Shown: piece by piece, positions 10,191-21,358 of the stretch | Layout of the letters: the number at the start of each line of letters is the position of its first letter | Numbering within the stretch: position 1 is the stretch's first letter | Assembly: GCA_012845835.1 (NCBI GenBank) | Contig: JABAKD010000017.1 | Span: forward strand, 4,834,867-4,898,866 | Direction of reading: 5' to 3' | DNA: 64,000 nt | From: Undaria pinnatifida | Lineage: Eukaryota > Sar > Phaeophyceae > Laminariales > Alariaceae | Program-made: the position numbers and the translations under genes | The notes under the pieces: generated by a model | Database searches by the model: none | What the model was told of the DNA's origin: nothing | Seen by the model: only the letters and a program-made list of their open reading frames with translations

Positions 10191-11069
10191 AGGAGCAGAG
10201 GGCCAGAATACCCCAGTTCCGCGCGACTTCGAAGAGCATCGATCGCGTAGAAGGCTCAAACCAGAACGACTGTCCACCCGCGCAGTGCAGCAGATACCGA
10301 CCAGGAAAATGAATCACGACATTGGAGAACATGCACCCATCGGAGCAGACAGAGGGGCCGCGAACGAAAGGACAAGTAGAGCCGCCAGTACAGCAGCCGG
10401 ATGGTAGAACATTGGTACTAGTCGACGCGCGTGAGAGTGACCGGTCAACACGCTCACGGCTTCCCTATGCGAAGACCGGCAGTGGAAATAGTATAGAACG
10501 CGTGGTACAGCAGTGGCACGTTGGAAACAAGACGGACTTGAACAAGAAGGTCTCCACTGACAAGAAAGAGAACAACCGTTGCACAGGCTAGCCAACACTT
10601 GCACAGCCATGATCCGTGGAAACCAAGGAGGTCGTGGGAGACGTAGCTCGACTGATTTGATGATCTTTGGTAGCACGACCGATAGACGCCGTACATATTC
10701 GGCGCTACTTCGGAGATCTACACGGCTTCCTGACAGGGCAATCAACGAGCTGGTGACGATGGTTACATCAGGGGTGACAGTGAACGGAGTAGCGTCTGGA
10801 GCAAATCCCGAGCGCGCGTTGCAGTACGAAACCACAGCAGTGTCACCGAGTAATTTGAAAATCAAATGTGGAAGAAGTCAGGCGCCAAATATGCTTAGTG
10901 ATACATAATTCAGGTGCGCACGAAATCTCAAACATCAAATTCTTTCCGTTGGCGCCTGTCGTGGCCCACAAAGTTCGGATGTTAAACATGATCGTTCGTT
11001 CGATTTGCAGAGCAGAGAGAAGAACGAGGGCTTACAAACGGAGACACTGACCCCGATACCGTTCTCCAA

Positions 11070-11815
11070 TGCCTGTGCGCCGAAGCGCTGCCCAAGTTCC
11101 TAGATAAACTCGTGACCTTGAGGAAGAAATCACCAGTAAAGAAGATACTGATGAGAAAGCCCGATGTGCCAGACGCTTTTCAGAGCGTGCGAGTCGACCC
11201 GGACATGGGTCCGACAATGTTTGGTACTCTCCTATGAGGGTTTGTAGTAATTGGTTTTCGTTTGATTTTCGCATGGTTGAGATCGCCGGAGTTGTGGGGC
11301 GTCATGTCGGCGGCGGCCGCACGCGCGCACTGCAGGGCGACGATCAATTCAGCTCAGTTGATAGACAAAGAGCAGTAAATGATGGCTCGCGTAACAGTGG
11401 TGGGGCGTTGAGAAGCCAGAAAACCAACACCAAAACCGCCGGACGCAAACGCGAGAGCTCACGGGTGGGGGGGAAAACCGTGACCTATTCTTCAAAGCCG
11501 TGTACCTAGAAGACTACCAATAAGCCGGGTTACAGAACTCTGAAGACGACACTACAGCCGTAATTTGATCAGCCTCTGCATGGCCGAATCGCGTGCGTTG
11601 GTTCGTCCCGAGGGAGGTGGGTGTAACGCCAATTATAACACCCCCCAAGAAAGGCATGGCCTGGGAAAACACATTAAACGCGCTAGGTGTTTCTATCAAT
11701 GCCCACACCGTGAGAATTGCGGTTCCCCGCGAAACGATTGATGCGATACACGGATTGATATTCGAGAAATTTGGCCCAGAGCAGGAGAAAAGCGACGACG
11801 AGGGACGTGCTTAGC
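11070..11815 (+). pseudogene. Reverse transcriptase remnant, DIRS-like retroelement
   Basis: RT of a tyrosine-recombinase retroelement, broken by stops and frameshifts. In order I see: a DVPDAF block at 11162-11179 matching the RT motif with the first catalytic Asp (D-x2-x-AF); a stop at 11235-11237; then a frame with FRLIFAW followed by SPELWGVMSAA (from 11239), matching the conserved stretch after motif A; then the catalytic Y-x-D-D box at 11503-11514, which reads Y-L-E-D, so one catalytic Asp is lost; then ALGVSINAHTVRIAVP (about 11680-11730), typical of the region linking RT to RNase H. The substitutions make it inactive. Family assignment is from pattern recognition and has not been tested by search. 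Confidence 0.72.
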
Positions 11816-12600
11816 ATGGCGGACATGTCGTGGAAACTCAGGTACGTAGCATGGGCTGATAGGCACGCGGTAGAGAGATTGACACTGACGTTCCCTCCTG
11901 GAAGTTAGCCATCGATCACGACCTACTAGACGAACGTGAGGCGCTTTGCGCTCCCCGCTACACGGCGATGGCACAACCCGCAAGAAGGCACTACTGCCTG
12001 ACGCCAGTGTCGAGGAACGAGGCGGTTTCTGTTTCGCGAATAATGTCGTTTGGAGGTTTGTCTTGCCAATCAAACTGACCGCAGAGCCAAAGAGAAAATA
12101 CGATCGATGAGAGACGTATGCTATCACGATCAATCTGCTAGCATGGTCGTGAACGCGTGGGTCGTGCTTGCACAGGTAGGAGACAGGGCGCACGCAAAGG
12201 GGGAACCGATTATGATGCGCGGTGACAACACGTCTGGATAATTCAGGATCTCTCGATGCGGGGGGCCGAGGGAGAAACGAGCATGCCTACTTATAACAAT
12301 GCTCGGGCGTCTCTAAATCAGGGGGGGCTTCAGCCATAATTAATGCAAAACATTTTCCTGGAGTACGGAACACACTAGCTGATAGTATCCCCCGTTGGCC
12401 TCGTGTGATCATGGCGGACAAGGTCGGAGCGCTCACCAATCTGACGACTGGTCGGAACAGGACATTGGAGCGAGAGATAATAGGATTTTTGATACTGTCC
12501 TACGAACAACGTTCTCAGCAAGCACGACGATGGCCTGTGGGACAAACTTAGCGGCGCACAAGCCGGCGTGTTCACGTGCGTGAGGGGGTGTTTCCCTCGA
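11816..12600 (+). pseudogene. RNase H and connection remnant, DIRS-like retroelement
   Basis: Continues directly from RT in shifting frames. Readable blocks are WKLAIDHDLLDEREALCAP (about 11900-11960), MMRGDNTS at 12212-12235 with the RNase H-type catalytic Asp codon at 12224-12226, SRCGG just after it, and KHFPGVRNTLADSIPRWP at 12348-12401. The last has the P-G-x-x-N-x-x-A-D arrangement that ends RNase H in many retroelements. Several stops and indels separate the blocks. The order RT, RNase H, recombinase is that of DIRS-like elements. Confidence 0.7.
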
Positions 12601-12639
12601 TCAACATACGGCATGCACTTTTATTGTGCTCATTATTCG

Positions 12640-13775
12640 CTTCTAGATGATGTCTACTGTTCGTACACGCCACTGCCGAAACAGGGCACGACAAGGGAGA
12701 ACACAAGGACGAAGTAGCGCGATTACTTGAAACGCTCACCCTCGGTTCAGCCGGGATGAATACGCAGGCAAAAATCGTAGAGGGGTGAATCACCTCGGCG
12801 AAAGAGAGACAAGCGCAGCGAATAAAAACCATGGTTGTACACGATTGGTGACCCCAAGAAAATTATGCCTGATCTTCTCGGGTTTATGACGTCCCCCTCC
12901 TTCGTTCACAACAATCGGCTGTCTACCGGTGGAGGATACTTGGCCGCAATCAACTTCCTGAACAAAAATGATCGCAGAATAAGAGTTGATGAGATAGCAT
13001 TGCATGATAGAAGCTGTGAGAGAGGGAATACGCCGTGCGCACGACATGTCAAAAACGAAGACGCAGGTCATCCGCTGTCGTGGTCACTGTTATCATAAGG
13101 CCGGCAGGCACTCGTTAAGGCACGGAAGACCGTCGACGTGTCATGTGGTTGGGATTCGTGGTGTCATAGTACTCTCTGTTGTGCAGAGCGTCACAGCTGT
13201 GGGCATACGTGGATGGCAAAGTTCCCCCAGAGTTGTGTTTGACGTGAGAGGGCCTGACGTCGTAGCACAGAGTAGGTGAAGCTCAGGAACAAAACGACCG
13301 CCACGGTAGCGCAGATCATCTTGGTGCCGTCGAATTAAATTGCGATATATAAGAGAGCAGGGGGCATGATTTTGCGTACGCGGTGGTCGAACGAAAGGGA
13401 GATGGGGAGGGTGTAGATGGAGGCCTTCGAAGGCCTGCTGGAGTTGCTCCACGTTCATCCCCAGCTGACAGGCGGGGGGCGCCGCTGACAGTGCGGGCCA
13501 CGTCACGTGGTTGGAAAAATCACTCTATGATGGAAACGGTAACAGCGTTGCGGTTGATAGTGGGATGCAGCGGTAGATACCCCATTTAGCTTGCGCTACA
13601 CTGGGGAAGAATCGGGGGGTGCACCCAGTTAGTGGCGCAAGTTATTTCGGAGTTAAAACTCCAGCGCGGAGAAGATTGGAATCAATGGCTTTTATGACAT
13701 ACGTAAGAAAAGCAGGGGAAGGCGATGAAGTGGTCTCTGCAGCCCTCGCACATACACATTAGTTTGTAGAAGTAC
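12640..13775 (+). pseudogene. Tyrosine recombinase remnant, DIRS-like retroelement
   Basis: Tyrosine recombinase that would integrate the cDNA circle. The core-binding part reads STGGGYLAAINF (about 12920-12957) and, in another frame, MIEAVREGIRRAHDMSK (from 13004). The catalytic part shows CRASQLWAY with the first Arg codon at 13185-13187, an H-x-x-R box (HWGRIGG) with His at 13599-13601 and Arg at 13608-13610, and the nucleophile in AFMTYVRKAGEG with Tyr at 13700-13702. The key residues survive in different frames, so the gene is dead by frameshift and stops rather than by catalytic substitution. A tyrosine recombinase downstream of RT and RNase H separates this from LTR elements, which use a DDE integrase. 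Confidence 0.75.
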
Positions 13776-13849
13776 GGTTAGTTCAGGCCGCCTTATGGTG
13801 TGAGAGGCAGATAGCACCGCGACAAAAAGTGTGCGGTGCTATCCGAATC

Positions 13850-14458
13850 CAGGTTGGCCTGCTTCATAAACGTTTTTCAAAGCCGTCACATTTATCCCCT
13901 CAAAAAAATGTATAGTTTCCACGCACATATTGAGCTGCCCCACACGCCCCACCCCCGCCCCAACCCCCCCACCCCCATGATAAACTGGTGCAATTTTTTT
14001 TTTTTTTCCAAAACCGTCCGATTTATCCCCTTGGAAGGATTTATAGCTTACGTGCACAAATTCCCCCCCCCCCCCCTCCCCCCCCCCCCCCCCCCCCTCC
14101 AACCCCGCTCGTTTTTGATCAAAACCAGGGCCCCACGTCCTTCAAACTCCGCCCCTCCCTTTACCGGTTATTCGACTTACAGGATTTACTTGATAAAAGG
14201 ATACATTCCCTTCGACAGCTGTCAGATTTTGTCCCCTTCAGAAACGGGTTGTATAGTTTCCGCACACAGACTGACTAAAATCAGCCTGTTGACCCTGATA
14301 GCTACACTGTAGTTGTAGGGGGAGTCGCCGACCTATATTCTTAATAAGGACACACAACTCGTAATACGCGCGATCGGAGTATCACACACAGCTTGCAAAG
14401 ATGAATTTCGACGATATCTCCGATCTCACAGCTGGAGTGTATTTTCACTTTTTATATT
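13850..14458 (+). repeat. Poly-C composite repeat, shorter copy
   Basis: Two modules with TTTATCCCCT then TATAG and a poly-C tract (13950-13975 and 14064-14099), then the shared block with GATCAAAACCAGG, the GTCAGATTTTGTCCCC block at about 14220, and the conserved 3' end CAGCTGGAGTGTATTTT near 14430. It sits inside the span of the DIRS-like element, between the recombinase and the right flanking repeat, and is probably a later insertion. Confidence 0.85.
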
Positions 14459-14639
14459 AAACGTTTGCGAGGGGTTTCATAAGAGTCAGGTTGGGAGTAG
14501 AGTTGGAGATGCCACCGTCACACGGCCGGCGGCAGCTCGTGACGTGACGTTGTATTTTATGGTGTTTTTTTCCAACAGGAAAGAGGTCTACACGTGACAA
14601 ATTCGTTGAGACTTCTTGGGCCAGAGCGAAATGTAACGT

Positions 14640-14855
14640 GACGTAGGAAAGTGATGTTTGTGGAGGCGTGGAAGGCATTCTGATATAACACACGAATTCT
14701 CGTCGATTGTCTAGCGAGACGAAAAAGTGAGATAGCCAGATAGCAGCGATAGAAGAGTTGTCGCGTTTGGTAAGGACGGCCTCCTAGGGCACAGAGGAGT
14801 GAGAGCGCGTCGCACCGTAGGGTTGAAAGGAATCAAGTAGCGTGCTCATTTTAAT
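14640..14855 (+). repeat. Right flanking direct repeat of the DIRS-like element
   Basis: Counterpart of 8190-8400 in the same orientation, about 6.45 kb downstream; it follows the recombinase with the poly-C insertion between. Shared strings include GGAGGCGTGGAAGG and CACCGTAGGGTTGAAAGGA. Confidence 0.65.
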
Positions 14856-16252
14856 GGATGGACTTCATTTTTCTTTGGTCGCGGAGACAAAAACGCATAC
14901 ATACTTACTAACAACGCTGTGGCCGTAATAAACGAAAACGTTCGGGTCACCAACAATAATATTGTATTATATCGTTGTTGCGAAGTAACGAAGTACATCA
15001 TATTTAGATACACCGATAACTACGGTCCAGATACAATTAACTGAGTTTTACAATTTCTGCGCTAGCAGCATCAGATGATGCCTAGGAATGTACGTGCTGT
15101 TTTTTATGGCTCAAGAATTCTGGATTATTTTGTCACTTAAAACCTTTGAAGTATGCGTTTAGTATTGCTGCCTCGTATGAGGTACTTCGAAGTATGTGTT
15201 TAGTTATTGCCGGTGCTTTCTGATTTGAACTATGATATATTATAAAAATTAAAATACATTGAACTATGATATATTGTATTGCACCCTTTGCTATCGTTCT
15301 CGTCGGAGTTGTGGGTGGTTCCGATCATGAATATTTCCCTTGCGTTCGTCCGTGTTCACGTCATACGTGATGCCCGACGCATACAGCAGCAGTCTCACTA
15401 CGACACCACAACATGTATGGTTTTTAAGTAGTGTCAGTTGGTCGTACTGAATACTTCGTTCCCCCTTGCCGCCTCGGTAAGGCATGCTGCGAAGCATGCC
15501 CTAGCAGGCTGGTAGCGAGAGTGGGGGGGTCTTTCTTGCGGGTGTAAGGCCGGACTCACCATCAAGGAGTGATACCTTCTTGCTGCTGCGTGTGGCCGCG
15601 AGGCTTAGGCGTGGCGGTAGAGTTGGGTCGTACGTGGTGCGTTAGGCATGGTCACCTACGATTCGCGCGTCTTTTTAGGCAGCAGCGGCGGAGCAGCAAT
15701 GCTTAATCGGGATGCTCGTGCGCGGAGGCAGGCGCCACCACGAGCCACGCTACGGCGCAGTCTCGGTTTGCGTGGAGGGAACTGCGCCAGCAGGAGGCTG
15801 GATTCGACGACGAAGGAGGAGGGCGACTGGCCGTCGACGGGCGGGGAAGAGACGGATTGAACTCTCCCTGAACGATAATTTTGTTTTTCAGATCAGCACC
15901 GCAAACTGCGTGGAGCATTTTGTTGTTTTTAGACGGGGGAGAAGGGGAACCGACTGGAATTGAGTGTGAACGAGAGCAAGTGCGAAGGAGCTGGCCGAGT
16001 GAGCTAAGGCGATGAGGCGGCCACGGAGAACCACAGCAGGAGGACGGCATACGGAGACCCACGACCGGCACGCACATCATCATCATGAGAGCAGCGATCG
16101 TCTTTTTTTCAAGGGTTATTTTTACGAGGCAGTAGTACAACATGTTACTTACGTCTCTGATTTTTGTAGAGTTTGTAGAAGAGTTGTATACCCTTGACGG
16201 GGAACGACCCGCCGCAATTTTCAATTTTCAGGCACGGGCGTCGTAGCTGCGC
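14856..16252. other. No confident gene; GC-rich patch at 15.6-16.1 kb
   Basis: AT-rich up to about 15.3 kb with a small local repeat of TTGAACTATGATATATT (about 15222 and 15260). From 15.6 to 16.1 kb the sequence is GC-rich with overlapping short ORFs (15648-15860, 15712-15963) rich in Arg and Gly. These could be an exon of a real gene but no motif or convincing splice pair supports it. Confidence 0.35.
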
Positions 16253-16717
16253 TGCAACCTGTCAAATAACTCGGGAAGGAGGGGCGATCATTGATATCTG
16301 TACGGTGGTTTTTGGTTCCATTGCTCTTGTTTCACTGCATGCCCGCGGGTCGTCACTCTGACAGCACTCCAGACAGCAGTCGCGTTCGTCTACACTCACG
16401 ATTACCGTGCGGTTCGTACCGTGCAGGCAGCCCAACCGCTGTAGTTTGTAGCCGCGAGTTGGTTAGTTGTGGGGACGGGGGAATTGTATGCTGTAGTTGA
16501 GTGGATACCCGCGGCCATGTGAGTTCAGTTGGCACATTTGACCTTTTCACTTGTTGTGGGCCTTTTTCCGTATCGTGCGTTTTTAGGCGGGAAAGCGTAG
16601 TATTTCCCTGACGAATTTTGATTTCACTTGGTTTTTCGGATCTTCCTAGGGCTCCAGCACCTTTGTGTGACCACGGACTCTAGATGTTTGACAAGAGTTA
16701 ATGTGAGAAAACAACAA
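16253..16717 (+). repeat. 465-bp dispersed repeat, copy 1
   Basis: Nearly identical to 20892-21358 in the same orientation, from TGCAACCTGTCAAATAACTC to GTGAGAAAACAACAA, with small indels (for example an extra TACCGTG stretch). The ORFs inside (about 65-70 codons, Ser/Cys-rich) exist in both copies but shift with the indels, so coding is unlikely. It could be a solo terminal repeat of a retroelement: it starts TG, but no target duplication is clear. Confidence 0.9.
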
Positions 16718-17944
16718 AATTGAAGATTCGGCGCACCACGTAATTGTTGGTCTACGTTTATTCTTCCTCCCGAGTTTAGATCATAATCAATCAATTTCTT
16801 GTGATAACAACGTGAAAGCTAGCTAGATTTGACCCAATTTGGTTATTACGTGCTATTAGTGCGCGAGCATTGATCATGGTCGGGGCACACCACCAGTGTG
16901 GACAACGCATACAGCTACATGCCTCATGCAACCAAACAACAAATAGTAGCTGGACCAAGTGCACAAGTGTTGTTTCCGTCGAAAAATATGTTCAAGTTTT
17001 TGTCAACGCCGCTTCACGTCGCGGCATGAAAGAGATTTCCTTCGGTCGCTTACGTGTGGGTGCGAGAACGAGAACATCATCATGACGCGCACAACAAAGG
17101 CTAGCTGGCGATGTTTTTAAACAGAAAATACGTTGTTTTGCGCCTTTGTTTTTGTTTTTGATGTTTGCAAATACACTGAGAAGTCCGACCCGCGTGATTG
17201 GTGGATCAAGTGTGACATAGATAGGAGAACGACCGTACGTATTGCTACAATACAACAATATACGCCGAGGGTATTATAGTTTCGCGTGTTTTACTTTTGC
17301 AGGCGGCTATTCCGAAACCGGAGCACGAATTTCGGGAGAGAGCTCCGAGATGCGCCGGTAGACCCGTAGACGCAGCAAATACATGAAAATATGTACGTTT
17401 TTAAAACTCCGCGCATGAATAAATACAGAAGTGGACCTGATGCTCGGTACTGCATTTACGCCCGGTCCATTATCGCAGAACACATCATGCGTGTAATATA
17501 TACTCCGGAGTATTTTTTTAATTCTCGTCGGAAAAGAATATGAAAGCCATATTTTTATCCAACCTTGGTGTAAGCACTAATTCACACCACGATACGTACG
17601 TGGCTTTAACGTGCATACACTCAGCATTCTTATTCGTAGTGTGTTCAAGGCAGCGCAGAAAAAACGTCGCGCATGGATTTTGTTGTTGGCTAGTTTTCCA
17701 GGGTAAGACCCTAGTACCTGCGGTTTCCACCTAATCCAGAGGATGGCTGCCACCAAGGTGCAGGTGTAAAACGGCATGATGAGAAGGCGCCATTTCAATT
17801 ACAGGCTTGCTTCGCGGTCAAGGGAGCCGGGGCAGCACCTGTCGTGTGCTGGATCAAGGATAGCTGTCGTGTTGCCGCGTATTTGCTCTGGTTTCGCCTC
17901 CTCTGCATTTAAATCAGACATGGCAACCAGCAACGGCATGGACG
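16718..17944. other. No recognisable gene
   Basis: AT-rich, short ORFs only, none with similarity I recognise. Confidence 0.4.
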
Positions 17945-18040
17945 CACGATCGTGGAGTATCACACACAGCTTGCAAAGATGAGTTTCGACAAAATATTCG
18001 ATCTCACAGCTGGAGTGTATTTTAATTTTTATATTATAGT
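17945..18040 (+). repeat. 5'-truncated poly-C family copy (3' end only)
   Basis: About 85-95 bp matching only the tail of the family: GAGTATCACACACAGC, GATGAGTTTCGACAAAA, then CAGCTGGAGTGTATTTT and a TTTTTATATTA tract. Confidence 0.88.
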
Positions 18041-18684
18041 TTGTATTTTGTTGCCTTTTACCTTGTAGATCAGAAACCAGCGAGGGCCGAAACAGCCGAA
18101 ACTCCAACCTGGGACGTGTGTCAACCCAGCACTGACCGTGTTTTTTCCGTGTGACCACATTTATTTAAATTGTTGTATACCTTTCGGTCACGGCAGGCGG
18201 AGCAGCGACGGTCGACAAGAAACAGGGTCCCCACGCGAGCCCGGTCCTTACTCATGGTTGAAAGGTAATCATACTTTTACAATTAGAGCCTGTAATTTAA
18301 ATCTGTCACACACATTGGTTAGTGCTTTGGGGCATGGGAGGGGGGGTTCTGGAACTGCGACTACTACATACTGAAACCTGGTAGTAACAGACAACGAACT
18401 GAAAAACAACTTGAAGAGATACTGGACAGGGCACGCTGCCATTCTATTTTATTGTTTTGGCACACTTCTACCTTCCAGTTTATGGACAACAAGCCGTGGT
18501 CACAGGTAGGTATTGTCCCGTCTTCCCCCCGGATCTTGCCTTTAGTTTACATCGCGCATAGGGTTCAGCGATCCCTGTGCTCGTCTATTTTTAATCGGAT
18601 GTTGCTAACTCACGCTCTCGCGTTTTCCGCCCCGCAAGTCAACATGTGCGCTAGAAAAAATCCCCACGATTTTATACGAGTACG
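18041..18684. other. No recognisable gene
   Basis: Unremarkable sequence with short chance ORFs between a truncated repeat and the SINE-like unit. Confidence 0.4.
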
Positions 18685-18765
18685 CACTCGGGGGGATTCG
18701 AACCCCCGAAACTGACCTAGACAAAGCCCGAGGGCGACCTGATACGCCACCGGGGCGGCCGGCTG
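18685..18765 (-). repeat. tRNA-derived SINE-like unit
   Basis: On the minus strand, the polymerase III A box TGGCGTATCAGG (18749 down to 18738) is followed by the perfect B box GGTTCGAATCC (18704 down to 18694) within a GGGGG/CCCCC T-arm. The 5' acceptor side (GCCCCGG) does not pair with the 3' side (CGAGTGC), so it is not a functional tRNA. The head, with GCCGGCCGCCCCGGTGG, is identical to the head of a second unit at 24731-24863, which marks a family. Confidence 0.72.
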
Positions 18766-19099
18766 TCGTTCAAAGTTTTGAGGATTGATCTGGCTCACGT
18801 TCTCTTGATCGGGCGGTTTGTTACGAGAATCAATCATTGCCGACGTGTTGACGTTGCCGTTCGTGTCAACGGTTCGCATTGTAGAGACCCCGGGAGGAGC
18901 GCAATGATCCAAATCGTTGTCGTTCGAGACTACTATCCATTTAGCATGTTTGCTCACGTTTCATTGCAAACAACTCTCCCCACATATTGTAACTCTTGTA
19001 TACCACTGGATGTAAAATGTGACGATAAGACGAGTTTTGAACTTGTATGCCTCACCCACACAACGCGAAGGTTTGAGAACACGTGCATATACGCAAAAT

Positions 19100-19440
19100 A
19101 CTCAAGGATGTGTTCTTCGGAGTACGCACAAACTACACCCGGGTATTTACCCCGTACAAAGAACTTCCGTTTGTTCTGTACGGCATTCATACCCGTACCC
19201 GGAACTTCCCTAAGTTCGGTACGCCAGTGCCATGAATACACAGGGTACGGGTATATAATTTCTTTAACTTATGTGAGTTCTGTACGCCCGTGCCACAATA
19301 CCCGGAACTTCTGTGAGTTCTGTAACACTTCGCTACCGTGCGCGGAATTTCTCACCAGTTCTGTAACATCCTCACACGATAAGCCGGAACTTCTGTGGCT
19401 TCTGTAAGACTGTTGCACAATACTCGGGGTACGGGTGTAC
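19100..19440 (+). repeat. Degenerate tandem repeat, about 40-57 bp
   Basis: The block CGGAACTTCTGTGAGTTCTGTA recurs in degraded form, with cggaa markers near 19200, 19302, 19342 and 19385, interspersed with GTACGCCxGTGCCA blocks. It maintains a long open frame (18778-19407) that is best explained by the repeat, not by a gene. Confidence 0.7.
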
Positions 19441-19574
19441 ACTAGCCGGGGAGCTCGCATGCAAAACTTGAGTTGTATTAATTGCTCAAAGAGTGTTATG
19501 CATCATATTATTCTGCTATATCTGGTCAGTGACAACAACCAAATTCATAAAGTACAGGTAGCTGGTATCTTTAC

Positions 19575-20115
19575 TCACTGATTGTACGAATTACCCCAGG
19601 ATATACATGATAAACTGATGTATTATTTCCAAAAATGTCACATTTATCCCCTCAAAATAATGTATAGTTTCCAAGCACATATTGAGCAGCCCCCCCCCCC
19701 CCCCCCCCCCCCCCCCTCCCGCCCCCAATAATATACTGGTGCCAAAACCGTCAGATTTATCCCCTCGAAAGGATTTATAGCTTACATGCACAAATTGCCC
19801 CTTTCCCCCCCCCCCCCCGCCCCCCTCCAAACCCGCTCGCTTTTGATCAAAACCAGGCCCCCCTTTCCCTTCACAGCTGTCAGATTTTGTCCCCCTCAGA
19901 AACGGGTTTTATAGTTTCCGCGCACAGACTGACTAAAATCATCCTGTTGACCCTGATAGCTACACTGTAGTTGTAAGGGGAGTCGCCGACCTATATCCTT
20001 AATGAGGACACACAACTCGTAATGCGCGCGATCGGAGTATCACACACAGCTTGCAAAGATGAGTTTCGACGAAATCTTCGATCTCACAGCTGGAGTGTAT
20101 CTTAATTTTTTAATA
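19575..20115 (+). repeat. Poly-C composite repeat, shorter copy
   Basis: Begins with the TACTCACTG and CATGATAAACTGATG block also seen near 58470. It has poly-C runs at about 19690-19716 and 19806-19818, the GTCAGATTTTGTCCCC block at about 19880, and ends with CAGCTGGAGTGTATCTT and a T/A tract near 20110. It lacks the ACCAGG-to-stem spacer present in the 14 kb copy, so it is internally deleted. Confidence 0.88.
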
Positions 20116-20891
20116 TATGTCGCAGTACGTATACGAGTAACATATTTTTATTGTAGCACCTACTACAGCTCTGTAGTAGTGGGAGGTGCATAAAATAAGT
20201 TTTGATAACCCGAAGACAACTGATAAGGACAGCTTACGCTATACCTACAATGGGACCCGAAGGGTGCGCCAGCTAACGTTAGGCTACGAGAGGAGCTGAG
20301 TTAAATCGACACACGGCGTGTGTGAAAATACGTGGAAGTGTGGTGAGCTAAAGCTTTATTTTTCCCCATCCGCCGGAGTATAAAAAATAAATAAATAAAT
20401 AAATAAATAACCCGAAGAGTGAATTATGCATTTTATTTTGATGTCATATATTGTCAGTGACACCAACCGAACACCCGAAAGTGCTTTACGTCGCACAGTA
20501 TGTATCGTATATTGAGATAGTAGCACCTACTGCCACTGCGGTAGGTCCTGTCCATGTTTCTTTCGTTTCTAACCCGTGGGCACGTGCAGTATTACGAAGG
20601 ACACTTTTGAGTTGAAAATACTTTGTTTTTTTCTTAATCGAATTGAAATACATTCCATTTGGTTGAAACATATGAATTTGGCTCCTATCGGGAAACCACG
20701 TGTTGCGTATTGTCGATGTTATTTTTTTCTGATCTGAATAAAACATAAATCTTCGGTGTCGGCGATGCAGCTACCATCGACGTACTTAACTATCCTCGGT
20801 GGTTTTGGTATTATTAGTATTTTCGCTTCTTTTTCACGGCGCTTGTTTTTATCGAACTGGTTGAAAATTTAGGCTTGGGACCTCCATAATA
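20116..20891. other. No recognisable gene; AAAT microsatellite
   Basis: Contains an (AAAT)n run of about six units at 20387-20410 and the string AGTAGCACCTACT in inverted or related forms near 20155-20190 and 20518-20535. No coding sequence seen. Confidence 0.5.
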
Positions 20892-21358
20892 TGCAACCTG
20901 TCAAATAACTCGGGAAGGAGGGGCGATTATTGATATCTGTACTACTGTGGTTTTTGGTTTTTTGGTTCCATTGCTCTTGTTTCACTGCATGCCCGCGGGT
21001 CGTCACTCTGACAGCACTCCAGACAGCAGGCGCGTTCGTCTATACTCACGATTGCGGTTCGTACGGTGCAGGCAGCCCAACCGCTGTAGTTTGTAGCCGC
21101 GAGTTGGTTAGTTGTGGGGACGGGTGAACTTCATGCTGTAGTTGAGTGGATACCCGCGGCCATGTGAGTTCAGTTTGCTCATTTGACTTTTTCACTTGTG
21201 CGCTTTTGTCCGTATCGTGCGTTTTTGGCGGGAAAGCGTGGTATTTCCTTGACGAATTTTGATTTCACTTGATTTTTCGGATCTTCCTAGGGCTCCAGCA
21301 CCTTTGTGTGACCACGGACTCTAGATTTTTGACAAGAGTTAATGTGAGAAAACAACAA
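20892..21358 (+). repeat. 465-bp dispersed repeat, copy 2
   Basis: Same orientation and nearly identical to 16253-16717; ends GTGAGAAAACAACAACA. The 4.2 kb between the copies holds a SINE and poly-C copies but no readable retroelement proteins, so the pair is unlikely to be the two LTRs of one element. Confidence 0.9.

Noticed and set aside
18685..18765. Functional tRNA gene
   Set aside because: A and B boxes and the T-arm are good, but the acceptor halves do not pair and the anticodon arm is irregular; the head is shared with another repeat copy.
18778..19407. 209-codon plus-strand ORF as a gene
   Set aside because: Most of it is a degenerate tandem repeat and the peptide shows no domain.
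16253..21358. Complete LTR retrotransposon bounded by the 465-bp repeats
   Set aside because: No primer-binding site, polypurine tract or retroelement protein is visible between the copies.
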